From Epithemia pelagica (Eukaryota; Bacillariophyta; Bacillariophyceae; Surirellales; Surirellaceae), in the NCBI GenBank assembly GCA_946965045.2, contig OX337232.1:2294001-2358000 (forward strand): a stretch of DNA of 64,000 bases, given 5' to 3'. A program made the translations under genes and the position numbers. This document shows positions 50,170 to 60,435 of this stretch, in pieces (positions within the stretch are counted from its first letter, which is position 1; each line of letters begins with the position of its first letter). The notes beneath the pieces were generated by a model, which searched no databases, was not told where the DNA came from, and was given only the letters and a program-made list of their open reading frames with translations.

Positions 50170-51035
50170 TCAGTCACGGTCATCTACCTTGTGCGACTCC
50201 CCTTTCGTCTGTCTGTCTTGTTTTGGTTCATTGATCTTATCGTTCAAAGCACTAACATCACCTCGCCAGAATAGCAGAGGTTTAAGGAGTGGCCATCCCG
50301 TGACAAAATCCCAATTTTTAGTCAACACGTCAGCGGGATTGGTCTTGCCATCCTTCCAGTAAAACTTGATAGCATTCGATGCCATACACTCACGTACACG
50401 GTTGTAGCTCAGAAAGTGATGGCGTTTGCTAAGGATTGAATGTGGTACCGTACTATTGGTTACCACTGACTTGTTATCTCCGAATAGGTAGCTAGAATCT
50501 CGTAATGGTACTCCTAGGAAGCGAAGAAAAATGCGTAGTTCCATGATTTGATCACATGCAATCCGTGCAGAGACAAATTCAGAGCCAAAGGTTGCAGTCT
50601 CAACCGTTGCCTGTCGCTTGGAGTACCAGTCCATGGGAGTTCCATTGACTAGGTGTAGAATCCCAGATGCTGATCTCCCCGTAATCATGTCGTGCTTTAG
50701 GTTAGCATCGACATAGGTAGTTGTAACAACGGGTAGACCCTTAGGTTCCGGTGCATCTTTTGGAACTTCCTCTCGTGCTCCATCGTAAACGCAGAACCAA
50801 TCATAGTTTTGATCTGGCAGATTGAAGTAGTCTGGTTCATGTAGTCTAAAACGGATTGCTCCATGATACATGCCAGCTAGGTATCCAACAACTCGTTTTG
50901 CACGTTCCAAATGGCCAATTCGTGGAGCGGCACGGAATATAGCCAATGTCATGACGGAAGTGAAGATGTCAAAGCGACCTATAGTCACCAGCCATTGCAG
51001 TTGCCCTATAATGGATTGATAGATGGCAATGTCCT
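50170..51035 (-). pseudogene. copia-2 RNase H segment
   Basis: The frame runs from the junction near 51035 (QSIIGQLQWLVTIGRFD) to the stop at 50170. It carries the copia RNase H residues in TTTYVDANLKHDMITGRSAS, ETATFGSEFVSARIACDQIM and LFGDNKSVVTNS, ending in a hydrophilic tail. It lies one base out of frame with the upstream reverse transcriptase. Confidence 0.85.
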
Positions 51036-53183
51036 TTGCTCGCTATCATCTAGTTCAGGATGATCTTGCCGGCCTAATGGAGTCTTGTACTTTTTCGGTT
51101 TGTTCCCGAATAAGATTTTGTACCCTTCGAGTATCTTCTCAACGTATCTTCTGGGGTCCACTACCAATGTTCCATCTGGTTCTCTCTTGTATGTACACCC
51201 TAGGTGATATGCTATTGGGCCCGCACCTTTGAGTTTGAATTTAAATTTTTCAGTGAAAGTATCACAAATTTCTTTCGGGTTTTTTGCAGCAATTGCTAGG
51301 TCGTCTACATAAACTGCTACGTACTCGTAGACGCCGTGCTCTTCGTTTAGCTTAAACCAGATGTCAGGTTCAATCTTGCATGGTTTAACTCCCATTTCTT
51401 GTAAGACGTCATAGAGTTTATCATGCCATCGTGCTCCACTGGTCACAAGTCCGTAAAGTGCCTTATCAAAAATCAAGATTTTTCCTTCCAAATCTCCAAA
51501 TTCAGGACCAGCTATGATGAATAGCTTCTCCTTTGTTTGTGCTTCTAGGTAAGCATTTCCAATGTCAGCTGCCCAGATCTCCAGCTTGTTCAGTTCACTG
51601 AGGAAGATAACTAGACGTAGGCCACGTATTGAAACCACTCCTGAGTAGCTTGACATAGACGGGTCTCGTACAGTCAAATGCCCATCAGCTACAAGTCTAG
51701 CTTTTCGACGTCCATCATGTTTGATATCGAAAACTAGGTGAACTCTCAATCGTTGATATCCTTCAGGAGCATTCATAAGCTTCCCATTTTGAAAAATAGC
51801 CTTATCCTGGACTAGGAATGTCTTGTATTGATGAATGACTTGATCTAGCTCGAGTTCAGTTGCTTTTGACCATAAGTTATTCTTGTTCTGAACATCTAGC
51901 AGGATAGCTTCATCATAATCCCGTGGGACTTGCACGCCAAAACGGTACTTGATTTGCGCGCGAGAGTTACGCCGGATCATCTTTTTTTTGGCTTGCTGCA
52001 AATGTCGACGGAGTGTCTTGATGAGTCGCTTTTCAGTCTTGACGTATTTAGCTAGGTGCTTCCAGCCATCTAAGTCGAGTAGTCCATTATTCTTGGCATA
52101 GATAGCGCATAGCAAAGGATCATCACTAGCTATAAAAGAAAGAGGCTCATAGCTAGTCTCCCCATTTTCCCATTCGACAAGAACGTTGTAGCTAGATCCC
52201 TTGTAATGAGCATCAGTAGGTTTGAGAGGACCTTGATGAGCAGTGATTTGCCGCATTCGATACTCTTGTTCAGAGAAAACAACGTCGTCAGGATCATGAT
52301 CTAGATGATTGAGAAGTTCATTGTAAGTGACAATCTCACGAAGGCGACCTTCATCATATTCCACTTCAAAACTGAGGTCTTCAAAACGTTTTCGGTCACG
52401 ATAAGCTTGATCTTGGACCATAGCAACAACTAACCCACGAAAACGCTCCCCAGTTTCCAGTTTAGGGCCAAGAAATTTACGGCCAAGTAGATCATGTGGA
52501 TCTATAGTAGGCATAGGAGGTGTAGATCCAGAAGACCTATCTTCATGACGACCTCTGACATGAACTATCTCCCCGTTTTCTGGATCTAGACGTCGGTTAG
52601 GTAAAGAAGAGGTAGCACTACGAATAGTAGACCGAAACAAAATCGTAGAGGTCTCATCAGTAAGGATCTTCCATGTTAATGGATCCCCAACCCCAGTACC
52701 AAAACCTACCCAACGACCTTTAGATTCATTACCAGTAGAAGGGTAAGAAGATCGATCAGGATCATAAGAAAAATAAATTGGTTCCCAGAAATAATGAGCA
52801 AGTAAGAAACTGACATCAGGAGTGGAGCCCGTCAGGCGCTCAATGGGGGTGCGACCGTTAAGCGCCGGCGAAGCAAGGTGGTTAAGCACGGTCGACGCAT
52901 AGTCTAGGGCAAGTAACCAGCAGCTAGGTGGACAACCAGAGGTATTGAGAATAAGATTAGTCCAGCGCTTAAGAGTAGAGTACCGATTTTCAGCAAAATT
53001 CTGATGCTGATGATGAGGTTCAGATGTGTACTGAGAAATAAACAGAGACCGTAGGATGTCTTGTACCTTCTTAGAAACTAAAGCCTGAGCACGATCACTG
53101 ATTAAAACGTCCATAGCTCCCCGTAGTCGGATATTATCCTCAAGGGTATTGACGAATTGAGCATCAGATTTGACTCCATACAC
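51006..53183 (-). pseudogene. copia-2 integrase end and reverse transcriptase
   Basis: It begins in the integrase (YGVKSDAQFVNTLEDNIRLR) with catalytic Asp in VLISDRAQA and Glu in HQNFAENRYSTLKRW. Connection and reverse transcriptase follow: RRKARLVADGHL, IWAADIGNAYLEAQTKEKLF and the YVDD site (YVAVYVDDLAIA). It is separated from the upstream gag/protease frame by a one-base loss near 53183, and from RNase H by another near 51036. Confidence 0.88.
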
Positions 53184-55351
53184 ATCGCAAACAAGGTATC
53201 TCTTCCAACAAAAATTTGAGCAGCCTTAGAACCATTATCAATAGCAGGTGTATCGGCAAAGACTGTATCAGTGGCAACCCCTTCACGACGACGACCGATA
53301 TTGAGCACAGGGTTACGGGTGCGAAAGTGCTTCTTGAGATAATCATGAGGGGAAAATCCCACATAGCGTGTAGAAACCTTAAAGGTATTAGCTATGCTAT
53401 CAGCCGATGCCCAAGCAAAATAAGGACGTAGGGCTTCAAAATCTTCAGATTTCAGAGATTGTTGATGATAACGACTGTGTTGGAAGTCGACGGCACCAGC
53501 TAGGTTCGTCTGTTGATGAAGGGTAAGAATCTGGGAAACTAGGTTGACGCGATGAACATAGTTTCCAGTCGCAGAAAAATCACGATCAATAGGGTCTGGG
53601 TTGACAAGATCCATCCAATCAGAATGTGTATCAGGATTGGACGAATGAGAATGATCTATGACGTCAGGATTCCATTCATCGGGTGACGTCAAGACGACAT
53701 GAGGATAGGTAGCTAGGTCATTATCAGTAGGAATGCCTAGACTATCCAAATAGACAAGTCCACCCTTAAAGATCAAAGGTAAGGCATAACCGTCTAGAGT
53801 CTCAATACGCTGTCGACCACCGACAAGAACTGACTTGTCATCAACAAGAGTCTTGAAATATTCCATTTGTGGCGGAGAGTGAATCGAACGACCTTTTCCA
53901 AGGTAAGCATACTCATGGAAAATACCAACGATTGTACCTAGCTGTGTAGAATAAAGACCTGCAGCGGTAACAATGTCCAAGCCAGTTACCTCATGATTAT
54001 CAATGCCAACAATGTTAATCTTTCGACCAGTTTTGTGGATAATCTTCAAATCACTCCCAGCTAAACCACCATTGGCCCCTCTATCAATCAACTGAAAGGT
54101 AGGGTTAAGGTTAGCCTTTGAGAAGCGATAGGCAGCATTGATAGAGAAACTAACACCCTTAGATTTAGCCTTGTTGGCAGAAAGGACGCGCTGAATATCA
54201 GATTCAGGATAATCAGTTTGCTCATGTAACATCGTGAGAAGCTGATCAGGACTAGGATCAGACTCAGTAGCATCAGCAGCTTCTTGGCAAGCTTCTTCAT
54301 TATTATCAGTAGCTGTTGGAATTTCATCAGCAGATGATTCACTAACCTCATGTAGATTCGTTTGACGAGGTTTAGAATTAGGTGAGTTAGCCAAGATACG
54401 TTTATTGTGTGCTTTTAGCATCTCTTTAACTTCATCTGAAGTAGCATCCCAAATATCCTTAGGGAGAAAAATACGCTGAGTACGAGTATCAATGCGATTA
54501 CGAGTCCGATTAGCTTGAAAAATAGACACAAGATCCTCTTGAATGAAATCATCATGAGAACTAGAATGATCAGAGTCAAAAATATCGTGATCACACTGTT
54601 GGGAAGCATAAGCTCGTCGTTTAGATCCATTCTTGCTAGCTAAGTGCTGATCAAATTGAAAAGCAGCATTAGTCAACACACGATAGTAGTCATCATAGGA
54701 CGTCTTTGCATGAGTCCCAGATTGAGATTTCAGAAAATCATCGAAAATCTTGACACGTCGAAGATCTTCATTACCATCCACAGCTTGCATGAGAAAAGTA
54801 GTACGTGAAAAATCAGGTAGCTTTTGGCTAGAATCACATAGACTATCTAAAAGACGTAGTTGTTCATTGAAATGAAGCAAGAACTGGGATGTAGTGCCTC
54901 TCCATGCTGAATCAAGACGAATGTATGTAAGATAGGCAGTAAGACGCATGATTTCCTTGCGTGACAACTCGGAGTCCGTATGATGAGTGCGTAACTCATC
55001 TAGGACGGCTGCAGCATCCATGTCCATAGTATGGGCACGAATGATAGCACGACCTTTATCAGTTTGTAAACAACGAACTAAAACTGAATATAGAAAGATC
55101 TGTTGTTCTCGGTAAAGAGCAGAGGCAGCAGGATCTGTGGAATCCACAACAAAAGAAGGATCCAAAACATTGCCTAATCCTTGAGCAAGTGCAGTAGCAC
55201 GAAAACTACGCATAAAGGGGTCATAGTTTTTATCTTCCTTGAGTACTTCATATGCCGTTGAGTCGCGTTTAATGCTTTTACGAAAGGTAGTCAAATCTTG
55301 CTGGGACTGAGACGAGTTAGACGTAGTAGACTTCCCCCCCCGGAGTGCCAA
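53102..55351 (-). pseudogene. copia-2 Gag, protease and integrase start
   Basis: Gag-like helices (DPFMRSFRATALAQGLGN, LDELRTHHTDSELSRKEIMR) are followed by the protease with FQLIDRGANGGLAGSD, where Arg replaces the usual Ser/Thr after the catalytic Asp. The GAG-pre-integrase region and integrase first Asp segment (DTPAIDNGSKAAQIFVG) follow. The frame breaks near the end by one base. The true upstream continuation is the 55.3-55.8 kb frame across a run of eight G. Confidence 0.85.
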
Positions 55352-55787
55352 GAGATGGAGTACCTGGAGTAGACGGCACGGTTAAGGCCCGAGACTGAAA
55401 AGGTGTAGGGAAATGAGTCCCGATGCGAAACCGATCATAATCCTCGCGAGTAAGTGCTAACCAGTCATCAGCACCAAAGAAACGCTGAGCGAGAGATTGA
55501 AGATGATTAGCCCAAAGAAGGAAAGCACGGATTTGCTTAGCAAAGCTAGGATGTAATTTCTGGGTCTTAGTCTGTCGCTTAGTTTTAAAATCAAGGTCAT
55601 CCGCAAGGGTTTCAGGATCGGTGCCATACAACTCAAGAAACTCAGAGAAGTCTAAAAATTTGTGATGAGTAAACCAGTCTTGGAAATCAGTAAGGCGATC
55701 GGGGGGTTGGTTCAAGATCGTAGTAAAGATGTGCTGAAAAACTGGATCCTGGGAAAGATCTACTGCATTCTCAGTCGGTTCCGTCAT
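55317..55787 (-). pseudogene. copia-2 N-terminal Gag segment
   Basis: The ATG at 55787 gives 156 residues: an acidic helix-rich start (MTEPTENAVDLSQDPVFQHI) with a Pro/Thr/Gly end (STPGTPSLGTPGG). The reading frame passes a G8 run at about 55336-55343, where one extra G shifts it out of the main gag frame. Programmed frameshifting, a true indel, or a homopolymer sequencing error are all possible. Confidence 0.7.
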
Positions 55788-56835
55788 GATATCAGTAAAC
55801 TAGGTAGAACTAGGTGAAAAACTTGAATATCTTGAGCAGAGATAGGACGAACTTACTACTGAAGAGCCCTCTGAATCAAATTCACCAGGTAGTAGCCTAC
55901 TTGTATCCGTCTCCAAAAACTTGAAAAACTTGAAAATAAAACCGAATAAAATACTTGAAATCAAACCGATTGAAAATAAAACTCCAAGCAGAGGTGCTAT
56001 TCAGAACCGGGAGCAATGTCACGGGGCTCGCTGAGCGAAGCTAATTAGAATGTGACGCGCTTCCACTACAGTCTTTAGGCTAGGTTGCTACCCGAGGGTA
56101 ACGAAGAACTAGCAAGATCTGACGGTGTCTGTTCTTGACTCCACACACCGGGATTGCCAATCCCTAGCCCAAACTCCACGTGTAGGAAGGAAAAGAAGCG
56201 ATCAAAAGGCGGAAAAAACCAAGAACAATTGCGCGCCAGGAAGGTAACGTCTGGCGGTTAAGCAATCTGTCCACAGCGCAAAGATAGAGAGCCTGATCGC
56301 TTGGCGGGCGACAGCAACAGATGCGTTGTTAGTAACGAACACGTGTGCCGGAGCACGCGAAGTAGTACCTGTTGAGTACCTTAACTTCGCCCCCTGACGG
56401 TATCCAGCCGGTCTGGCAAGGATCGCCCTCTTTTCGGCCTTGCGGCTTACTTGTACGTAAAGTACGGGATGGGGATACGACAGTCTCGCGGGGACTGGGA
56501 GTTGGGTTGCCCGTGGGATTGGTTACCTCGGATAGTTCCCCCAACTCTGTTTTCGGACACAGACAAGAAACGACGAAAAACAAAATTCGATGCCGACAAT
56601 GAAGATCTTTCGACAACGATAAGACGACAACCAACCGACCCAACAACCAACCAAATGGATGAATCGATCGAATATGACGAGACGGAGAGGACGGGATATG
56701 AGAATCAATCCCTCCGAACGAATTTTACCTTCGGAAGTAAGAACGAAACCCAACAAACACAGACGACGCAAGAGATCGGTCAAAGACAACAATCAACCAA
56801 ACGATTCGAAAAAGAGACGAGAACAACAATCAACA
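55788..56835 (-). other. copia-2 5' leader
   Basis: About 1 kb between the primer site and gag, with no sense-strand protein. The opposite strand has an open frame crossing the primer site into the LTR, judged fortuitous. The leader probably contains packaging signals. Confidence 0.55.
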
Positions 56836-56859
56836 GGCGTGCTGTTGAGACTGTTAATC
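56836..56859 (-). promoter_or_regulatory. copia-2 primer-binding site, tRNA-Asn anticodon-half like
   Basis: In element sense, GATTAACAGTCTCAACAGC follows the 5' LTR directly. Its complement contains GACTGTTAATC, the anticodon arm of tRNA-Asn(GUU), with GGCGTGC further 5'. Pairing A31-U39 and G30-C40 around the GUU loop fits. Drosophila copia is known to prime with a half tRNA-Met cut in the same arm. Confidence 0.55.
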
Positions 56860-57166
56860 TGACAAAAGGTGAAGGACTCCGGTCGTTACGACACAACAAT
56901 CAAAGATACAACAAAGCGTTAGACAATTCAAGGCACCAACCACGCAGCCAATTCCCCACGGGTCAAGGAAAGGGCCAGCAACTACTAGAAGAGTAGGTAG
57001 GACACAAAGAGATGTGATGATGATGCTTTTTAGAATTGTGAGTGTTATCGTCTATGTTAGTGCTTGTTGTTGTTGTTCCCCCTTTTCCATCCATTTGTAC
57101 TAGGTACGTAGAAATCTACACGCAGCATTGCTGGTTCGTGTGCATCTGACATCTAGATCGCATTCA
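56860..57166 (-). repeat. 5' LTR of copia-2 (right)
   Basis: Identical by eye to the left LTR and bordered inside by the primer-binding site. Confidence 0.93.
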
Positions 57167-58392
57167 ATCTCTTCCTGTGACCGTGACCACGATTCAAATT
57201 TGGAATCCTTTCACACGACTCTCGTCTCGTCACAAAAATCTCACGCGGTGTCAAAAGCATCGACATTCGACATTGACCATGAAGCGAGCTCTTTATGAAG
57301 CCTTGCGACCTGAAGCAGTATTTTGGTTGGTTTTTCTCTCTTGTTGCTTGTTGTTTGTCTCTTAGCTTCTTTCATGTCCTGCGTAGTTTTCTCACACGTT
57401 ATCTTATTAATCTTTGTCCCTGTTAATGCTGATGGTTGGTGCTCCTTTGATTTTGTCGCAATCAAACGGAGGACAAGTCATTGTAGGCCGTTTGCCACAA
57501 CTTTTCCTTGCTCTAATCTTAGTGCTCCTTGATTGTTGGTTGTGTTCTTATCTTTGTAGCATGGATTTTTACTCTCATCATTGTGCTTCGCTTAGTCCAT
57601 CTCCATGGCGATCACAGATCAAGAACCTTTCTTTGTGTGTCGGATACTCAAGTACATAGACCTAGAGATGACAACAAACTAAGGCAGCTTGTTGCCACTA
57701 GACCTACTCAAACTAGTCTTCGTAGATCACAGAGTCGATCAGTTGCTTCAAGATGGCCCCAAACCTTCACCAGAGTGTCATGGTGGTTGAAAGCACGGCA
57801 ATAACACGCACGATCTTACAAAATCAATAAGATAGGAAATAAACTTCTGATAGAAACTCCTAGGAGTAGTATACAAAGAAAGAAGCTCTATGTGGTCTCC
57901 AATTTTAAGCCGAGGCTCGAATGGAGAATTGACATTCCATAGGCACAAACATTCACTCTCAATGAAGTGGACAGAGAGAGAGAGACAGTTGTTGAATGTT
58001 GAATATCAGAAGAGAAAAACGAATACAAGTGTGAGGGAGAAAAAAGCTGTTGTTGTCATGGAGACATTTTTGTACGTTCAAACTTACCTCAACTGCATGA
58101 AAGGCGACAATTCATGCCATGCCATTGTGGGTGATGGCCTCTGTGTGATTTTATGGGGGATTTGGAATTTGGATGGCGCATTCTGCAACCGTCATCCACG
58201 CAGGGCCGCTTGCTGGGCATGCGTCAGTTTCGTGAACTGCGAAAACTCCAGCTGGGTATGCGTGCCAATTTGCAATTTAGTCATTTCCATTTGCGTCAAA
58301 AAGGAAATTTTCTGTCTGTGTCCACTTGGGAACCTATGAAGGTGGCACAGACAAAAAACAGCTAAGCAGTGGACACTGATACCGAGGGAAAA
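57167..58392. other. Intergenic, no gene recognised
   Basis: Frames of 60-150 codons occur on both strands (the longest, 57890-58339 on the plus strand) without domains or splice support. T-rich stretches occur near 57320-57560. Nothing firmly identifiable. Confidence 0.4.
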
Positions 58393-58584
58393 ATGTATCG
58401 ATACATTCTTTTTCTGTATCGATACATTCTTTATGTATCGATACATGTATCGATACATTGATTCTGTATCGATACATCATGTATCGATACACTACCGATA
58501 CAGAGTCAGTGTATCGATACATGTCTCGATACACTACCGATACAGAGTCAGTGTATCGATACATGTATCGATACAGAGTCAGTG
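58393..58584. repeat. Cluster A of TGTATCGATACA palindromes
   Basis: About nine exact copies of the palindromic core GTATCGATAC and variants such as GTCTCGATAC lie in under 200 bp. They are linked by recurring spacers CACTACCGATACAGAGTCAG and CATTCTTTTTC. No coding sense; frames here only translate the repeat. Confidence 0.9.
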
Positions 58585-58606
58585 TGAACAATCAAACAAA
58601 GTGACA

Positions 58607-59038
58607 ATGGCGCCCCGAAAAGCAGGTTGGATTGATTGGAGGAAAAGCAAGGCTCGAGCCATCATTCTTCGAGACCTCGAGCCAGGTCGGATGCCACCCC
58701 TTTCACCTCTGCAGGAATCGTCTTCGGCATGTTGTTGTCTGATGGTGTGTTTCCACGGAGGGTGTTTCAACGATTTCAGATTGATTGTTGTGTGCTTTCG
58801 GACGAGGGCCGCCGCCACATCAAAGTCATCGCCAGCCTCAAGCCACCATCGCCACTCCATGAAGGCATCGCTTGCCCGGAGAGTTCATCGCCGTTCGTCC
58901 TGTAGCATGTGCCATGGCGAAGCGACCGGGATGTGCTTTCAGATACATAGGATAAAATGTAACGATACACTGATTCTGTATCGATACATGTATCGATACA
59001 CTACCGATACACAGTCAGTGTATCGATACATGTATTGA
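58607..59038 (+). pseudogene. Possible gene fragment between palindrome clusters
   Basis: The ATG at 58607 gives 143 residues. The first 30 (GWIDWRKSKARAIILRDLEP) look protein-like and recall a W..S.AR..I..DL pattern I associate weakly with algal multicopy genes. The remainder loses this character and the end runs into repeat cluster B. A decayed fragment is the most likely reading. Confidence 0.25.
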
Positions 59039-59108
59039 TACACTACCGATACACAGTCAGTGTATCGATACATGTATCGATACATTCTTTTCCTGTATCC
59101 ATACATTC
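58957..59108. repeat. Cluster B of TGTATCGATACA palindromes
   Basis: About five exact GTATCGATAC cores plus single-base variants (GTAACGATAC, GTATTGATAC, GTATCCATAC) with the same spacers as cluster A, for example CACTACCGATACACAGTCAG and CATTCTTTTCC. The clusters bracket a 372-bp unique segment. Confidence 0.9.
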
Positions 59109-59436
59109 TTCGGACACAAAAAAGAACTGCGACACAATAATAATGTCGTAGATACAACTATTTAGTCGATAGTAGTATTCATTTAATGAAGCCATTTTGC
59201 TAGGATGCCTATCATAAGGACGATGCCTCTAGTATATAGGTAGTCGTCAACCTCACCGCTTGAACATATCGTCGAAAGGCATTGTTGCCTATTAGCGTCA
59301 ACAACAAAATTGTTCCTTGGCTGCAAATTTCATAGGTGTCCCAGTGGTGGAATATGTACTCTTAGTTGCATGGTCTCCAAAATCTTTTTGTTTTGTTGTC
59401 ATGGCAATATTCTCTCCTTTCAAGAATAACTCCCGA
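59109..59436. other. Intergenic up to piggyBac end
   Basis: No gene is seen. It stops at the TTAA (59437) where the right-hand piggyBac element begins. Confidence 0.45.
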
Positions 59437-59843
59437 TTAACGCCAATCGTAAAGAACAGGTTTTAAGCTTATGCGAGCAGCATATAGGTGTCTCCCATAA
59501 ATTTTATCGGAGTCAACGTGCTGCTCGAAATGCTGTCTCCCTTATTAAAACAGTAAAGCAAGCTGTGTTAAGCAATGACACCTGTGTCATTTTTTCCCTC
59601 ATTCATCGCGTCCAAGGTCACTCATTCATGAATGATACCAAAGCAATCTATTGTTACTTCTATTCCTTACTCGTCTACTGGCATTCCGTCAACACCGCCT
59701 CCCAACCGAAGATCATGAATGGTAAGTGCGCGGATTATTTCATACAGGAATCCAACCCATCAAGTGTTTCTTGTTTCCATTCACCCCTCTAATCTTTTCT
59801 GTGCAAAAATGCAGGTCTCATTGAGTCGATCGAAGTTGCAGAG

Positions 59844-60370
59844 ATGCATCTTGAACCTGAAGACAACAATCAATCAAACACTGTTGTGATGGTCCCTTTC
59901 ACTCTCCAGAAACCCCGAGTGCTAGTTACAGGAGAAAAGGGCAGTGTCATTGACGAGACCGCTGAAGCTACTGAGACTAGATATCTGCCCGAACAATACG
60001 CTTGTCCTGAAAGCATCAGTACAATTCTCCACGAACTCAACCACAATACGCCTCCCTCCCAAACTCACGGATACATGCATTGGGAGAGTGTTTGCGGAGT
60101 CTGTCAACAAAATCCCTGCGTTATTGTCGACAATCTTCCTTACCTTCATGAAATCGCATGCATATGAAGAAAAAAGGTGAATCGAATCGCAGTATTCGAT
60201 ATCAATTGTATCCCCCCTTGTCGAACAAGCTTCACGGCCCCCTTGGACGCGGCCACCGTGTACAACTTCCTGATTGTTTGGTTGATTTTGTTCGCGAAAA
60301 CTTCCCCAACGAGAACCCAGATGAACAGTACGTTGGCTTTCGCGAAGGTCCTATCAATCACGACGAGTAA
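59844..60370 (+). pseudogene. Companion small ORF of the piggyBac element, frameshifted
   Basis: The first frame (59844-60167) contains SVCGVCQQNPCVIVDN; a Cys pair followed by NPC. The second (60158-60370) contains IRYQLYPPLSNKLHGPLGRG, then HRVQLPDCLVDFVRENFPN and YVGFREG. The two look like one protein of about 170 residues separated by one or two single-base shifts near 60140-60176, one at a run of six A. I recall similar small proteins beside algal transposons but cannot name a family. It lies tail to tail with the transposase, inside the element. Confidence 0.5.
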
Positions 60371-60435
60371 TCAAGCACTAAGAGACTAGCGTCAAAGTGG
60401 GTAATATTCTCTTATTTAGATTATTCAATTCTCTT

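Larger units (their letters stand above)
49674..57166 (-). mobile_element. Copia LTR retrotransposon (copia-2), CoDi type
   Basis: Two 307-bp LTRs (TGACAAAAGG ... CGCATTCA) at 49674-49980 and 56860-57166 appear identical. Internal genes run right to left: gag, protease, integrase, reverse transcriptase, RNase H, spread over four frames. The primer site next to the right (5') LTR resembles the tRNA-Asn anticodon half. No 5-bp target duplication is visible: the left flank is CCTGA and the right flank ATCTC. The 5' leader between LTR and gag is over 1 kb. It lies about 260 bp upstream of the bHLH gene's furthest ATG. Confidence 0.92.

Noticed and set aside
56469-56996. Plus-strand open frame of about 175 codons crossing the copia-2 primer site and LTR
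   Set aside because: It is antisense to the element, has skewed composition (Thr/Gln/Arg), no domain, and spans functional cis sites; fortuitous.
58393-59108. Palindrome clusters as a CRISPR array
   Set aside because: Spacers repeat and vary in length, the palindromes overlap, no cas genes are present, and the genome is eukaryotic.
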